A stretch of DNA of 64,000 nt from Occultella aeris (GTDB lineage Bacteria > Actinomycetota > Actinomycetes > Actinomycetales > Beutenbergiaceae), in NCBI RefSeq assembly GCF_902703175.1, contig NZ_CACRYJ010000046.1, positions 165,229 to 229,228 of the forward strand, written 5' to 3'. Below the pieces are notes generated by a model. It saw nothing but the letters and a program-made list of their open reading frames with translations, did not search any database and was not told the DNA's origin. Position 1 is the first letter of the stretch. Every line of letters begins with the position of its first letter. Of this stretch, positions 27,022 through 35,685 are shown in pieces. Both the position numbers and the translations under genes were made by a program.

Positions 27022-28305
27022 ATGCGACGCATCGGTGTGGTGGCCACGGCCGCCGCGATTGGCCTCGCCCTGACCGCCTGCAGCGGCGGCGGCGACGGCG
27101 GCGGCGACGGGGATGGGGGCGATGGTGGTGGTGACGGCGGCACCGACGTCGAGGTGTTCACCTGGTGGGCCGCCGGCTCGGAGCTGACCGGGCTGGAGGC
27201 GCTCGAGGCGGTCTTCGCCGAGCAGCACCCGGACCTCACGTTCGTCAACGGCGCGGTGGCCGGTGGCGCCGGTTCCGCCGCGAAGGACCTGCTCCAGACC
27301 CGCCTGCAGGCGGGCGATCCGCCGGACACCTTCCAGGCGCACGCGGGAGCGGAGCTGACCGACTACATCGCCGCCGGTCAGCTCGAGGACGTCTCCGACC
27401 TCTACACGGAGTTCGGCCTGACCGACGTCTTCCCGCAGGACCTGATCGACCTGCTCACGGTGGACGGGAGCATCTACTCGGTGCCCTCCAACATCCACCG
27501 TTCGAACGTGGTCTGGGCGAACCCGACCGTGCTCGAATCGGCCGGGATCGACCCGACCGCGGTGCCGGCCGACATCGACGCCTGGATCGCCGACCTCGAG
27601 GCCGTCCAGGCCACCGGCGTCACTGCCCTCTCGGTGGCGACCACCTGGACTCAGGTCAACCTGCTCGAGACGGTGTTGATGGCCGATCTCGGTGCCGACG
27701 GCTATGTCGGCCTGTGGAACGGTGACACGGACTGGGCAAGCGCGGACGTCACCACGGCGCTCGAGCACTTCGAGACGCTGATGAGCTTCACGAACACCGA
27801 CCGGGACGGGCTCGACTGGCCTGAGGCAACCCAGATGGTGATCGACGGGACCGCCGCCTACAACGTCATGGGTGACTGGGCGGTCGCCGCGTTCGAGGAG
27901 CAGGGCGTCGAACGAGGCGCAGGCTTCGTGGACTTCCCGGTCCCGGGCAGTGAGGGACAGTTCGGCTTCCTCGCCGACTCCTTCACCCTGCCGGTCGGGG
28001 CACCCAACCCGGACGGCGCGACGGCGTGGCTGGAGACGGTCGGCTCGCTCGAGGGCCAGGTCGCGTTCAACCAGGCCAAGGGGTCCATCCCGGCCCGTAC
28101 CGACGCGGACCCGGCGGACTTCTCCGAGTACCAGCAGTCCGCGATCGAGTCCTACGCCAACGACGCGATCGTGCCGTCGCTGGCCCACGGTGCCGCGGCG
28201 CCGATCGCGGTGCTGAACGCCATCTCGGACGCCACCAGCAAGTTCACCACCGGTGGTTCCGACCTGGCGACGTACCAGGAAGAGCTGGCGGCCGCCGTCG
28301 GCTGA
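27022..28305 (+). CDS. Sugar ABC transporter substrate-binding lipoprotein
   Basis: A 427-residue family-1 binding protein. The signal peptide ends in LTAC (Cys near 20), followed by a Gly/Asp-rich linker of about 22 residues that tethers the lipid-anchored domain. The core begins VEVFTWWAAGSELTGLEAL and includes DYIAAGQLEDVSDLY, YNVMGDWAVAAFEEQG and FLADSFTLPVGAPN, typical of oligosaccharide or glucose/mannose-type binding proteins. The Shine-Dalgarno GAAGGAG is ideal. First gene of an SBP-permease-permease operon. Confidence 0.92.
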   Translation: MRRIGVVATAAAIGLALTACSGGGDGGGDGDGGDGGGDGGTDVEVFTWWAAGSELTGLEALEAVFAEQHPDLTFVNGAVAGGAGSAAKDLLQTRLQAGDPPDTFQAHAGAELTDYIAAGQLEDVSDLYTEFGLTDVFPQDLIDLLTVDGSIYSVPSNIHRSNVVWANPTVLESAGIDPTAVPADIDAWIADLEAVQATGVTALSVATTWTQVNLLETVLMADLGADGYVGLWNGDTDWASADVTTALEHFETLMSFTNTDRDGLDWPEATQMVIDGTAAYNVMGDWAVAAFEEQGVERGAGFVDFPVPGSEGQFGFLADSFTLPVGAPNPDGATAWLETVGSLEGQVAFNQAKGSIPARTDADPADFSEYQQSAIESYANDAIVPSLAHGAAAPIAVLNAISDATSKFTTGGSDLATYQEELAAAVG

Positions 28306-28318
28306 CATGGCGGATGCG

Positions 28319-28344
28319 TGCCCGGGCGCCGAAGCGCCCGGGCA
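28319..28344 (+). promoter_or_regulatory. Intra-operon hairpin after binding-protein gene
   Basis: A perfect 11-bp stem (28319-28329 with 28334-28344) closed by a CGAA tetraloop, 13 nt after the binding-protein stop and 58 nt before the first permease. No U tract follows. It probably stabilises the upstream message or partially terminates; compare 4948-4983. Confidence 0.7.
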
Positions 28345-28401
28345 AGCGCCCGCGCCCACGCCGTCCGTGAGCGCTCATGACCTGCGTCGAAGGGTAGATC
28401 C

Positions 28402-29307
28402 GTGAAGACCATCAAACGGTGGGGACCTCCGGTCCTGCTGCTGACTCCGTCCATCATCCTCATGGCCGTCTTCGTCTATGGCCTGATCGTCGCGAACTTC
28501 GCGACGTCAGCCACCGACAACCACACCTCCGCGCAGGCCACCGGCGTCCAGCCGACCGTGTTCGTGGGCATCGGCAACTACCTGGACCTGCTCGCCTCCG
28601 AGGCGTTCCAGCACTCCCTGAAGAACCTGCTCCTGTACACCGTGGTGTTCCTGGTGGGCACGATGGTGATCGGATTCGTGTGGGCGTGGCTGCTGGAGCG
28701 GCCGATGCGCGGTGAGGGCATCTTCCGCTCGGTCTACCTGTTCCCGATGGCCGTGTCCTTCATCGCCTCCGGGGTGGTGTGGCGGTGGCTGCTGAACTCC
28801 AACGAGGGGGAGCAGGCGCTCGGGCTGAACCGGCTGTTCCAGATGATCGGCCTGGACTTCCTGCAGAACCCCTGGTGGAACAACATCAGCTGGGGCATCG
28901 CGGCGATCGCCCTGCCGGCGATCTGGCAGCTGTCCGGCTACGTGATGGCCCTGTTCCTGGCCGGGTTCCGGGGCGTGCCAGAGGAACTGCGTGAGGCCGG
29001 GCGGATGGACGGCGCCAGCGAGTGGCAGGTCTACCGGCACGTGATCTTCCCGCAGCTCTCGCCGGTGGCACTGTCCGCCCTGATCATCATCGGGCACATG
29101 TCGCTGAAGGCGTTCGACCTGATCATGTCCATCTCGAAGCCCTCGAACTACCAGACCAAAGTGCCCGCGGTGGACATGTACGTGTTCAAGTCGAGCTTCG
29201 ACTACGCGAACTCCGCGGCGGTCGGAGCGATCCTGCTGATCATCGTGGCGGTGCTCGTGATCCCGTATCTGATCCACACCAACCGGAAGGAGGCGAGTGG
29301 CCGATGA
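28402..29307 (+). CDS. Carbohydrate ABC transporter permease (MalF type)
   Basis: A 301-residue permease with six helices, beginning with VLLLTPSIILMAVFVYGLIV. The EAA loop is ELREAGRMDGASEWQVYRHV, with Gly and Asp conserved. The gene starts with GTG at 28402 and ends inside the start of the next permease (ATGA). Its predicted partner ATPase is not in the operon. Confidence 0.9.
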   Translation: MKTIKRWGPPVLLLTPSIILMAVFVYGLIVANFATSATDNHTSAQATGVQPTVFVGIGNYLDLLASEAFQHSLKNLLLYTVVFLVGTMVIGFVWAWLLERPMRGEGIFRSVYLFPMAVSFIASGVVWRWLLNSNEGEQALGLNRLFQMIGLDFLQNPWWNNISWGIAAIALPAIWQLSGYVMALFLAGFRGVPEELREAGRMDGASEWQVYRHVIFPQLSPVALSALIIIGHMSLKAFDLIMSISKPSNYQTKVPAVDMYVFKSSFDYANSAAVGAILLIIVAVLVIPYLIHTNRKEASGR

Positions 29308-30194
29308 CCGCGACCACCATGCCCACCGCCCCCGGCGTCGGCGACCTCGCCCAGGCGCCCCGGCGCCCCAAGGGCCGGTTCTCGGCGGCCCGCACGGCCC
29401 GCTACGCGATCCTGCTGTTCTCGGTGCTGATCGTGCTGATACCCGTGTACGTACTGCTCGTGACGAGTTTCAAGGGCCCCGGCGACGCGACACCGACCAG
29501 GGCCTGGGCGCTGCCCCAGCTGTGGATCGCGGACAATTGGATCACCGCCTGGGACACCCTCTCCCCGGCGATCGGGCGCACCCTGCAGATGGTGATCCCG
29601 GCGTCGATCATCTCGGCGTTCCTGGGCTCGATGAACGGGTTCGTGCTGTCCCGCTGGTCCTTCCGCGGGGCGAACGTGGTGTTCACGCTCATCCTGTTCG
29701 GGATGTTCATCCCCTACCAGGCGGTGATGATCCCGCTGAACCAGATCGTGCTGGACATCGGACTCCCGAACGGCGTGCCGACCCTGATCCTTCTTCACGT
29801 GATCTATGGCATCCCGATCACGACCCTGATCTTCCGCAACTATTACGAGTCCGTGCCGCACGAGTTGATCGAGGCGGCCCGGATGGACGGCGCCGGAATG
29901 CTGCGCACCTACGCGTGGGTGGTGCTGCCGATTTCCATCCCGAGCTTCGTGGTGGTGCTGATCTGGCAGTTCACCTCGGCCTGGAACGACTTCCTGTTCG
30001 CGGTGTTCTTCTCCACCCCGAACACCGGCCCGGTCACGGTGGCGCTGAACAACCTCGCCAACGGCGCCCAGTTGCAGAACTACGGGGTGTCGATGGCCGG
30101 GGCACTGTTCGCATCCCTGCCGACGCTGCTGGTCTACATCATCCTTGGCAAGTACTTCGTGGGTGGGCTGATGTCCGGATCTGTGAAGGGCTGA
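29304..30194 (+). CDS. Carbohydrate ABC transporter permease (MalG type)
   Basis: A 296-residue permease: a cytoplasmic N-terminus of about 35 residues, first helix YAILLFSVLIVLIPVYVLLV, EAA loop ELIEAARMDGAGMLRTYAWV and the family C-terminus YFVGGLMSGSVKG. It overlaps the upstream permease by four bases. With 27022 and 28402 it completes a sugar importer. Confidence 0.9.
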   Translation: MTATTMPTAPGVGDLAQAPRRPKGRFSAARTARYAILLFSVLIVLIPVYVLLVTSFKGPGDATPTRAWALPQLWIADNWITAWDTLSPAIGRTLQMVIPASIISAFLGSMNGFVLSRWSFRGANVVFTLILFGMFIPYQAVMIPLNQIVLDIGLPNGVPTLILLHVIYGIPITTLIFRNYYESVPHELIEAARMDGAGMLRTYAWVVLPISIPSFVVVLIWQFTSAWNDFLFAVFFSTPNTGPVTVALNNLANGAQLQNYGVSMAGALFASLPTLLVYIILGKYFVGGLMSGSVKG

Positions 30195-30221
30195 GCGGAC
30201 CGGGCGCCGACAACGGTGGCC

Positions 30222-30446
30222 TCAGCCCCGCGGCTCACCACCGAGCATCGTGATGACCGTGTCCAGTTTCTCGCCGATCGAGTCGAGGCGGGTGTTGTGT
30301 CCGTCGAGCCGACCATCGATCGAGTCGAACCGGGCGTCGTGGGCCAGTTGATGTTCAGTGACCGCGGTGAGCATCGAGTAGATCTCGTGGACGTCGTTGT
30401 CGAGTTGATCGACCTTGCGCTCGAGTTCGGCGGGGGTCTTCGGCAT
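30222..30446 (-). CDS. Short coiled-coil protein, function unknown
   Basis: A 74-residue protein made almost wholly of heptad-like helix: LERKVDQLDNDVHEIYSMLTAVTEH, then FDSIDGRLDGHNTRLDSIGEKLDTVITMLGG. The repeats D-x-I-D/G-x-R/K-L-D suggest a parallel coiled coil. Homologues of this kind occur as small stand-alone proteins of unknown role. It converges on the sugar permease operon with a 27-bp gap. Confidence 0.6.
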   Translation of the reverse strand: MPKTPAELERKVDQLDNDVHEIYSMLTAVTEHQLAHDARFDSIDGRLDGHNTRLDSIGEKLDTVITMLGGEPRG

Positions 30447-30600
30447 GAACCGACGATAGGCGTCATCGGGCTGCCGGACCAGCGGCATCGGTGATCTGTG
30501 GACAACCCGGAGATCCCCAGGGATCCGAGCCTGGACGTGCCAGGTCACCGTCGAGCGCGCACGTGCCGAGGTTCGTGACCGACCTCACGCGATCTGACAT

Positions 30601-30620
30601 TTGATAACGGTTTGGTTACG
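30601..30620 (+). promoter_or_regulatory. Promoter-like element of the SH3-domain gene
   Basis: The AT-rich tract GATAACGGTTTGGTTACG just before the coding region contains inverted TAAC/GTTA words and a TACGAT that looks like an actinobacterial -10 element. Similar tracts precede cell-wall hydrolase genes in related actinobacteria and are often linked to MtrA. That assignment is inference. Confidence 0.4.
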
Positions 30621-31571
30621 ATGGCTCGGCTTCGTGACCGATCGACCGTGAGGAACTTCGTGCCAGCAGGCCGCCACCGCGCCGCCGGGACCCGGCGTAC
30701 GCCCTTGTCCCGGATACTCGGCGCCGCCACCGTGGGCACTCTCGCGCTCGCGAGCCTCGCGGCCGCGGTTCCGGTCGGGCAGACCGCTTCGACCAGGTCG
30801 ACGGCGGAGTTACCGGTCCCGTTCGAGGGCACCGATGCCGCCGCAACTCTCGACGAGCGCGCCGAGGAGGTCGCGCAGCGGTCCGAGGCGCGGGAGCCGG
30901 TGCCGACGCCCACGCCCACCCCGACCGCGGCCGCGGCCGCGGCCGCGGCCGCCGAGCCGAGCGTGCCCGAGCCCGTGCCTGCGGTGACGGGCCAACTGTG
31001 GGTGACCTCCGCCGTCAACGTGCGCTCAGGGCCGTCCGCGGACGACGAGCGGCTGACCACGCTCGCGTGGGCCGACCAGGTCGACGTGACCGGCGAGAGT
31101 GCCGACGGCTGGACCCAGGTGATCTGGGACGAGCGCGTGGCCTGGGTGAACTCGAGCTACCTCGCCGAGGAGGAACCGATCGCGCAGGAGCCCGAGGATC
31201 ATGGGGTCTCCAGCGCGGCGTGCGCCACCAGCCCGGGGATCGAGTCGTCGCTGGCTGCGAACGCCGCGGCGGCCTACCGTGCCGTCTGTGCCGGGTTCCC
31301 TGGCGTCGCGTCCGCCTACGGCGGCTTCCGCGCCGGCGACGGCGGCGACCACGGCTCCGGCCACGCCCTCGACATCATGGTCACCGGCGCCGCCGGGTGG
31401 GAGATCGCCCGGTACCTGCAGGCGCACGCCGGCGAGCTCGGCATCACCTACCTGATCTTCGAGCAGCAGATCTGGATGGCCGGCGCCGCCGCCGGCGCCT
31501 GGACATACATGGCCGACCGCGGCAGCACCACGGCCAACCACTACGACCACGTGCACGTCAGCACGTCCTGA
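30621..31571 (+). CDS. Secreted SH3-domain protein
   Basis: About 316 residues. An N-terminal signal segment (ILGAATVGTLALASLAAAVPV) indicates export. A low-complexity PTPTPTPT/poly-Ala linker follows, then an SH3b domain (LWVTSAVNVRSGPSADDERLTTLAWADQVDVTG... VAWVNSSYL) and a C-terminal domain of about 110 residues with GDGGDHGSGHALDIMV and TTANHYDHVHVS. Its His/Asp pattern recalls peptidase M15-like folds. A role at the cell wall is likely. ATG 30621 has no Shine-Dalgarno; GTG 30648 is in frame and may be the true start if TACGAT is the -10. Confidence 0.8.
   Translation: MARLRDRSTVRNFVPAGRHRAAGTRRTPLSRILGAATVGTLALASLAAAVPVGQTASTRSTAELPVPFEGTDAAATLDERAEEVAQRSEAREPVPTPTPTPTAAAAAAAAAEPSVPEPVPAVTGQLWVTSAVNVRSGPSADDERLTTLAWADQVDVTGESADGWTQVIWDERVAWVNSSYLAEEEPIAQEPEDHGVSSAACATSPGIESSLAANAAAAYRAVCAGFPGVASAYGGFRAGDGGDHGSGHALDIMVTGAAGWEIARYLQAHAGELGITYLIFEQQIWMAGAAAGAWTYMADRGSTTANHYDHVHVSTS
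30925..30950 (+). repeat. CCGCGG hexanucleotide tandem repeat (poly-Ala linker)
   Basis: About 4.3 copies of CCGCGG inside the SH3-domain gene. They encode the Ala run of the linker. Copy changes would alter linker length by two residues per unit and keep the frame. Confidence 0.7.
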
Positions 31572-31667
31572 CCGAGGCGATCCTGGCCCAGCCGGCCGAG
31601 GGTTCCGCGGTACTGCCCATGCCCGAACTCCCTCGACAACCTCGCGCCAATCCGTAATGCTTCGGAG

Positions 31668-32018
31668 GTGGCGACGTACCGGGTGAACCCCGCCGGAGTC
31701 GAGCAGGCCGGTCGGCTGATCGACGCCAGGCAATACGTGCTGGACAGCGACTGGGGCGACGCGCAGCCGCGAGCGGAGGCACAGAACGACTACCTCGAGA
31801 GACACTCGTGGCAGGGCTACGCGGCGTGGCACCTCGGCCTCACCGACGGTGCTGCCGAGGAGACAAAGGCCCGGTACGCGTTCGTGTACGGCGACTTCCG
31901 GCGCGTGCACAGGACCGCGCTGATCGCCTGCGTCTATCGGGCCTCGGAGTGGCGACACAAGGAGATCGAACTCGCTGCGCACGATCTGCTGCAGCAACTG
32001 GACGCCACCAGTCGCTGA
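31668..32018 (+). CDS. Conserved hypothetical soluble protein
   Basis: A 116-residue protein starting with GTG after TCGGAGG. It has VNPAGVEQAGRLIDARQYVLDSDWGDAQPRAEAQNDYL, then YAAWHLGLTDGAAEETKARYAFVYGDFRRVHRTALIACVYRA. I recognise this as a widespread uncharacterised family of about this size; no catalytic motif is obvious. Charged and soluble, with no membrane segment. A degraded hydrolase follows. Confidence 0.7.
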   Translation: MATYRVNPAGVEQAGRLIDARQYVLDSDWGDAQPRAEAQNDYLERHSWQGYAAWHLGLTDGAAEETKARYAFVYGDFRRVHRTALIACVYRASEWRHKEIELAAHDLLQQLDATSR

Positions 32019-32082
32019 GGGCACCCAGAGAGCAACGCGATGCAGGCGATCGAGAAGATCCGCCACAGGTCATCATCGCCGA

Positions 32083-32345
32083 CCGTCGCAGAGTACGGCT
32101 ACCCATGCGAGGTCTCTCCCGGACGATCGAAGACCTGCTCGACCAGCTCGAGGTCGAGCGCTGCTTCGTCTGCCTCCACCACTTTCGGGGCTCCGGTCGG
32201 CTACCACCTGGCCACCCGTGCGCCCGACCGCATCCACGGTCTGATCGTCCAGACGACAGTGCCCACCCAGCCCTTCGGCGCGCACTGGGACGACGCGTGC
32301 CCACTGGGCCGACTCATGCGGGCGTTCGTGTTCGACAATGCCGGA
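32083..32345 (+). pseudogene. Remnant of an alpha/beta hydrolase (haloalkane-dehalogenase-like)
   Basis: Two reading frames together spell part of an alpha/beta hydrolase. One gives SRTIEDLLDQLEVERCFVC up to about 32185; the next frame continues FGAPVGYHLATRAPDRIHGL and reaches about 32345. The nucleophile-elbow region reads HHFGAPVG where the Asp-nucleophile group has HDFGAPVG, so the key residue is also lost. Both ends of the gene are missing. A frameshift, a missing nucleophile and truncation mark it as a pseudogene. Confidence 0.6.
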
Positions 32346-32459
32346 GCAGCTGGCAGTCGCAATCGCAAATCGCGACCGCGGCGCAGGAGGCGCGATCCCA
32401 TGCGTGGTCCCAGCCATCCGCGCGTGCGCGCGATCGGCGGTGTTCTGGTTACGATTGCG

Positions 32460-32476
32460 ACCTGACACGAGTTAGG
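32460..32476. promoter_or_regulatory. Putative LacI operator overlapping the lacI ribosome-binding site
   Basis: On the minus strand the site reads CCTAACTCGTGTCAGGT. It matches CCTAACACGTGACAGGT at 38053-38069 in 15 of 17 positions. It overlaps the Shine-Dalgarno (GGAG, 32475-32478 region) of the LacI gene, so binding would repress the gene: likely autoregulation. Confidence 0.55.
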
Positions 32477-32485
32477 AGCGCAGCG

Positions 32486-33520
32486 TTGACGGTCACCAGT
32501 GCGGACGTGGCTCGGCGGGCGGGGGTCTCCCGGACGGCTGTCTCCTTGGTGCTCAACGGGCGCGCCGAGGGCAGCATCTCCGCGGCGAACCAGGCCAGGA
32601 TCCATGCGGCCGCAGCCGAGCTCGGGTACCGGCCGAACGCGGCCGCGGTGAACCTGAGGCGCCGCTCGACCGCGACGGTCGGCATCGTCACCGACGAGAT
32701 CACCACGAGCCCGTTCGCAGGCCCGCTGCTGCAGGGTGCCCGCGAGGTGGCATTCGAGCGCGGCTACCTCACCATCGTGGCCGACTATGGGCTCGACGAC
32801 GAGCGTGAGCACCAGATGGTTCAGGCGTTGCTCGGGCGCCAGGTCGACGCGTTCCTGCACGCCGCGATGTCGATGCGCGAGATCACGCCGGATCCGGCCA
32901 TGGTCGAACTGCCCACCGTGCTCGCCAACTGCTTCGCCGCCGGCGGGCCCGCCGGGGTGATCGCCGACGAGGAGGAGGGCGGCTACCGGGCCGCGCGCGC
33001 CGTGTTCGAGCGCGGGCACCGGCGGGTCGTCATGTTGGCCGGGCGCGACGCGAGCGAGACCGACTACATCCCGGCCACCGCGCTGCGCCGCCGCGGCTTC
33101 GAGCGCGCCGCCGTCGAGGTGGGCGCCAGCGAGGCTCGGGTGATCGACGCCGGGTGGAACATCGAGACAGGCGTGCGGCACGCGCTCGCCCTGCTGGATG
33201 CACCGCAGGCACAGCGGCCGACGGCGTTCGTGTGTGCGCGCGACCGGGTAGCGGTCGGCGTGGTGCTCGCCGCCGCCCGGCTCGGCCTGCGGGTGCCCGA
33301 GGACGTCTCCGTGGTCGGCTACGACGACGAGACCGACGTCGCTGCCGACATGTCACCGGCGCTGACCACGATCGACCTGCCGCACCGGCGCATCGGTGAA
33401 CTCGCGATGGAGCTCCTCCTCGCCACCGTGCTCGACGGCGAGCCGTTGCCCGAGGCGGACGTGCTCGTGCCGTGCGAGCTGGTGGTCAGGGACTCGGTCG
33501 GCCCAGCTCCCACACGCTGA
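32486..33520 (+). CDS. LacI-family regulator of the fructan/sucrose module
   Basis: A 344-residue LacI protein. Helix-turn-helix SADVARRAGVSRTAVSLVLNG at residues 5-25, hinge around YRPNAAAVNLRRR, and an effector domain ending SVVGYDDETDVAADMSPALTTIDLPHRRIGELA. The TTG at 32486 is chosen because TAGGAG lies eight bases upstream and the HTH begins at once. It converges on the GH32 gene and its 3' end overlaps that gene by 35 bp. The matching operators at 32460 and 38034-38073 tie it to the GH32/ABC operon. Confidence 0.88.
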   Translation: MTVTSADVARRAGVSRTAVSLVLNGRAEGSISAANQARIHAAAAELGYRPNAAAVNLRRRSTATVGIVTDEITTSPFAGPLLQGAREVAFERGYLTIVADYGLDDEREHQMVQALLGRQVDAFLHAAMSMREITPDPAMVELPTVLANCFAAGGPAGVIADEEEGGYRAARAVFERGHRRVVMLAGRDASETDYIPATALRRRGFERAAVEVGASEARVIDAGWNIETGVRHALALLDAPQAQRPTAFVCARDRVAVGVVLAAARLGLRVPEDVSVVGYDDETDVAADMSPALTTIDLPHRRIGELAMELLLATVLDGEPLPEADVLVPCELVVRDSVGPAPTR

Positions 33521-34790
33521 GGTCCGGCTCGGCGGCCGACCCGCCTCCGGCCCGGATCACCCACTGTTCGCCGGCGCCGGGGTAGGCCCGCACCGTGTTC
33601 GCGGCGCCGCCAGCGAACGCCTCCACCACCGAGCCGTCGACGAGCACTCGCGAGAGCCCACCCGTGGCGTGCGCGGGCGTACGCCAGACCTCACGCTCGC
33701 CATGCGGACCCGAGAGCCCGACGGCGAGTACGCCGTCGGCGATGGCCTCCCAGGCCGGTGCGTCCGGGCGGACCTCGGTTCCGGTGACGGGGATCGGAGC
33801 CCGGCGCAGGCCCGTCAGTTCGCGGGCTGGCGCGGAGACCACCGTGGTCCCGTCGAGCACGAGTTCGCGCGGGAACGTCAGTGCACCGGCCCACCCGGCC
33901 GCCGCGACATCCTCCGGGGAGCGGGTGCCGGACTCCCAGGTCCAGCCCCACAGCAGGGTCCGGTCCGGGCCTGCCAGCGCCTGCGGCGCGTAGAAGTCGG
34001 GGCCGTCGTCGAGCAGGTGCCCGGCGTCCGGGCGGAACCGTGGGTGCGGCCCCGTCAGGTCGAGGTCACCCACCAGAGCCGCCACGCCCCGCAGGTGGCG
34101 GTCGTGGGCGTCGTCCCACAGCGAAAGGATCAGGACCCACCGTAGGCGCCCCTCGCCGTCGGGCAGTTCAACGAACGACGGGCACTCCCAGATCTTGCCG
34201 GGCGCCACGCCCGCCGCGACGTCGTCGGTCCCGTCGAGCAGGTCCCCGAGCAGTTCCCAGCGGTCCAGGTCGTCGGCCCCATAGACGAGCACGACGGGGG
34301 TGCCGTCGGCGCGCCCGCCGCCCATGAGTGCGTACCGGGCACCGCCGGAGGTGAACACGAACGGGTCGCGGATCTCCCGCAGGTCCCCGCCCGGCGCCGG
34401 CGCCACCTGCCGGCCCGGCACCCAGGTGCCGTCCGCGCCTCGCCGCGCCAGGGCCACGCCGGCGTTCGCCGCGACATCGGGCACGGCCGTGTACACGAGG
34501 ACCGGTTCGCCGTCGTCCATCGTGGCGACACCGCTCCACACGCCGGCCGCGTCGATGGAGCCCGGCCGGGGGGCGAGTGCCACCGGCTCGTCGCGCCAGG
34601 TGAGCAGGTCCGCCGAGGACGAGTGCCCCCAGTGGATGTTCGCGTGCACCGGGGCGTGCGGGTTGTACTGGTAGAAGACGTGCCAGCGTCCGTCCCAGTG
34701 GCCGATCCCGTTCGGGTCGTTCACCCAGCCCTGCGGCGGGCGGATGTGCAGGTGCGGGAACGGGTCGAGGGTGGTGGAGGTGTCGGTCAC
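33486..34790 (-). CDS. Glycoside hydrolase family 32 (beta-fructosidase/sucrose or levan hydrolase)
   Basis: A 434-residue GH32 enzyme. Catalytic nucleophile D25 in WVNDPNG, transition-state Asp in the RDP motif (about 138), and acid/base Glu in WECPSF (about 200) are all present. A C-terminal beta-sandwich (SRVLVDGSVVEAFAGG) is seen. There is no signal peptide, so it acts in the cytoplasm on imported sucrose or fructo-oligosaccharides, releasing fructose. GTG 34790 overlaps the permease stop as GTGA. It is the last gene of the importer operon. Confidence 0.93.
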   Translation of the reverse strand: MTDTSTTLDPFPHLHIRPPQGWVNDPNGIGHWDGRWHVFYQYNPHAPVHANIHWGHSSSADLLTWRDEPVALAPRPGSIDAAGVWSGVATMDDGEPVLVYTAVPDVAANAGVALARRGADGTWVPGRQVAPAPGGDLREIRDPFVFTSGGARYALMGGGRADGTPVVLVYGADDLDRWELLGDLLDGTDDVAAGVAPGKIWECPSFVELPDGEGRLRWVLILSLWDDAHDRHLRGVAALVGDLDLTGPHPRFRPDAGHLLDDGPDFYAPQALAGPDRTLLWGWTWESGTRSPEDVAAAGWAGALTFPRELVLDGTTVVSAPARELTGLRRAPIPVTGTEVRPDAPAWEAIADGVLAVGLSGPHGEREVWRTPAHATGGLSRVLVDGSVVEAFAGGAANTVRAYPGAGEQWVIRAGGGSAAEPDLSVWELGRPSP

Positions 34791-35680
34791 TTGGAGACTC
34801 CGGCGGTCAGGCCCTCGCGCAACGGGCGCTGCCCGAACAGGAATACGACGAGGGCGGGGATCATGGACAGCACCACACCGGCGAGCACCACCGAGATCGA
34901 CCCGGTGCCCATGTTGCCCTGCAGGGACACGAGCCCGAGGGGCAGCGTGAAGTTCTGCTCGCTGATGGTGAGGATGAGGGGGCGGAAGAACTCGTTCCAG
35001 TGGAAGTTGAACGCGAGGATGCCGATGATGGCCAGGCCCGGCAGGGCGAGCGGCGCGTAGATCGAGGCGAACGTGCGCCACGGTCCGGCGCCGTCGATCG
35101 AGGCCGCCTCGCCGAGCTCGACCGGTAGACCGAGGAAGTACTGGCGCATCAGGAAGGTGCCGAACGCCGTCGGGATGGCGGGCAGGATCAGCGCGAGGAG
35201 CGTGTCGGACAGGCCCATGCCGCGGATGATCATGAAGACCGGCACGATCGTGACCTGGACCGGGACCATCATCGTGGCCAGCACGAGGGAGAACCACAGG
35301 CTGCGGCCGCGGAACTCCAGGCGGGCGAACGCGTACCCGGCCAGGGCTGCGGTGAGCATCTGCCCGACGGCGATGAAGCCGGTGACCAGCGCGGAGTTCA
35401 GCGTCAACAGACCCATGTTGATCTGGGAGAAGACCTGGATGTAGGGGGTCAGGTCGGGGTCGGTCGGGATGAGTTGGGGCGGCAGTGTGAAGGACTCGGC
35501 GGGGCTGCGCAGCGACGTCGAGACGGTCCAGATCACCGGCCCGAGCGTGAGCGCCGCGGCGACCACGAGGAACGCGATCCGGGCCATGGTCGACGGCGTG
35601 GGCACGGCTCTGGTGCGCCGCTGCGGCGGCGAGGTGCTGGTGGTGGTGGCGGGCGGAGTGACGGTTGCGGTGGTCATCAT
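34787..35680 (-). CDS. Carbohydrate ABC transporter permease (MalG type)
   Basis: A 297-residue permease with a Thr/Pro-rich cytoplasmic N-terminus, first helix IAFLVVAAALTLGPVIWTVS, and EAA loop ELGEAASIDGAGPWRTFASI. ATG codons at 35680 and 35677 are both possible. The stop overlaps the GH32 start. Context (GH32) suggests import of sucrose or short fructans. Confidence 0.9.
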   Translation of the reverse strand: MMTTATVTPPATTTSTSPPQRRTRAVPTPSTMARIAFLVVAAALTLGPVIWTVSTSLRSPAESFTLPPQLIPTDPDLTPYIQVFSQINMGLLTLNSALVTGFIAVGQMLTAALAGYAFARLEFRGRSLWFSLVLATMMVPVQVTIVPVFMIIRGMGLSDTLLALILPAIPTAFGTFLMRQYFLGLPVELGEAASIDGAGPWRTFASIYAPLALPGLAIIGILAFNFHWNEFFRPLILTISEQNFTLPLGLVSLQGNMGTGSISVVLAGVVLSMIPALVVFLFGQRPLREGLTAGVSK

Positions 35681-35685
35681 CGACC

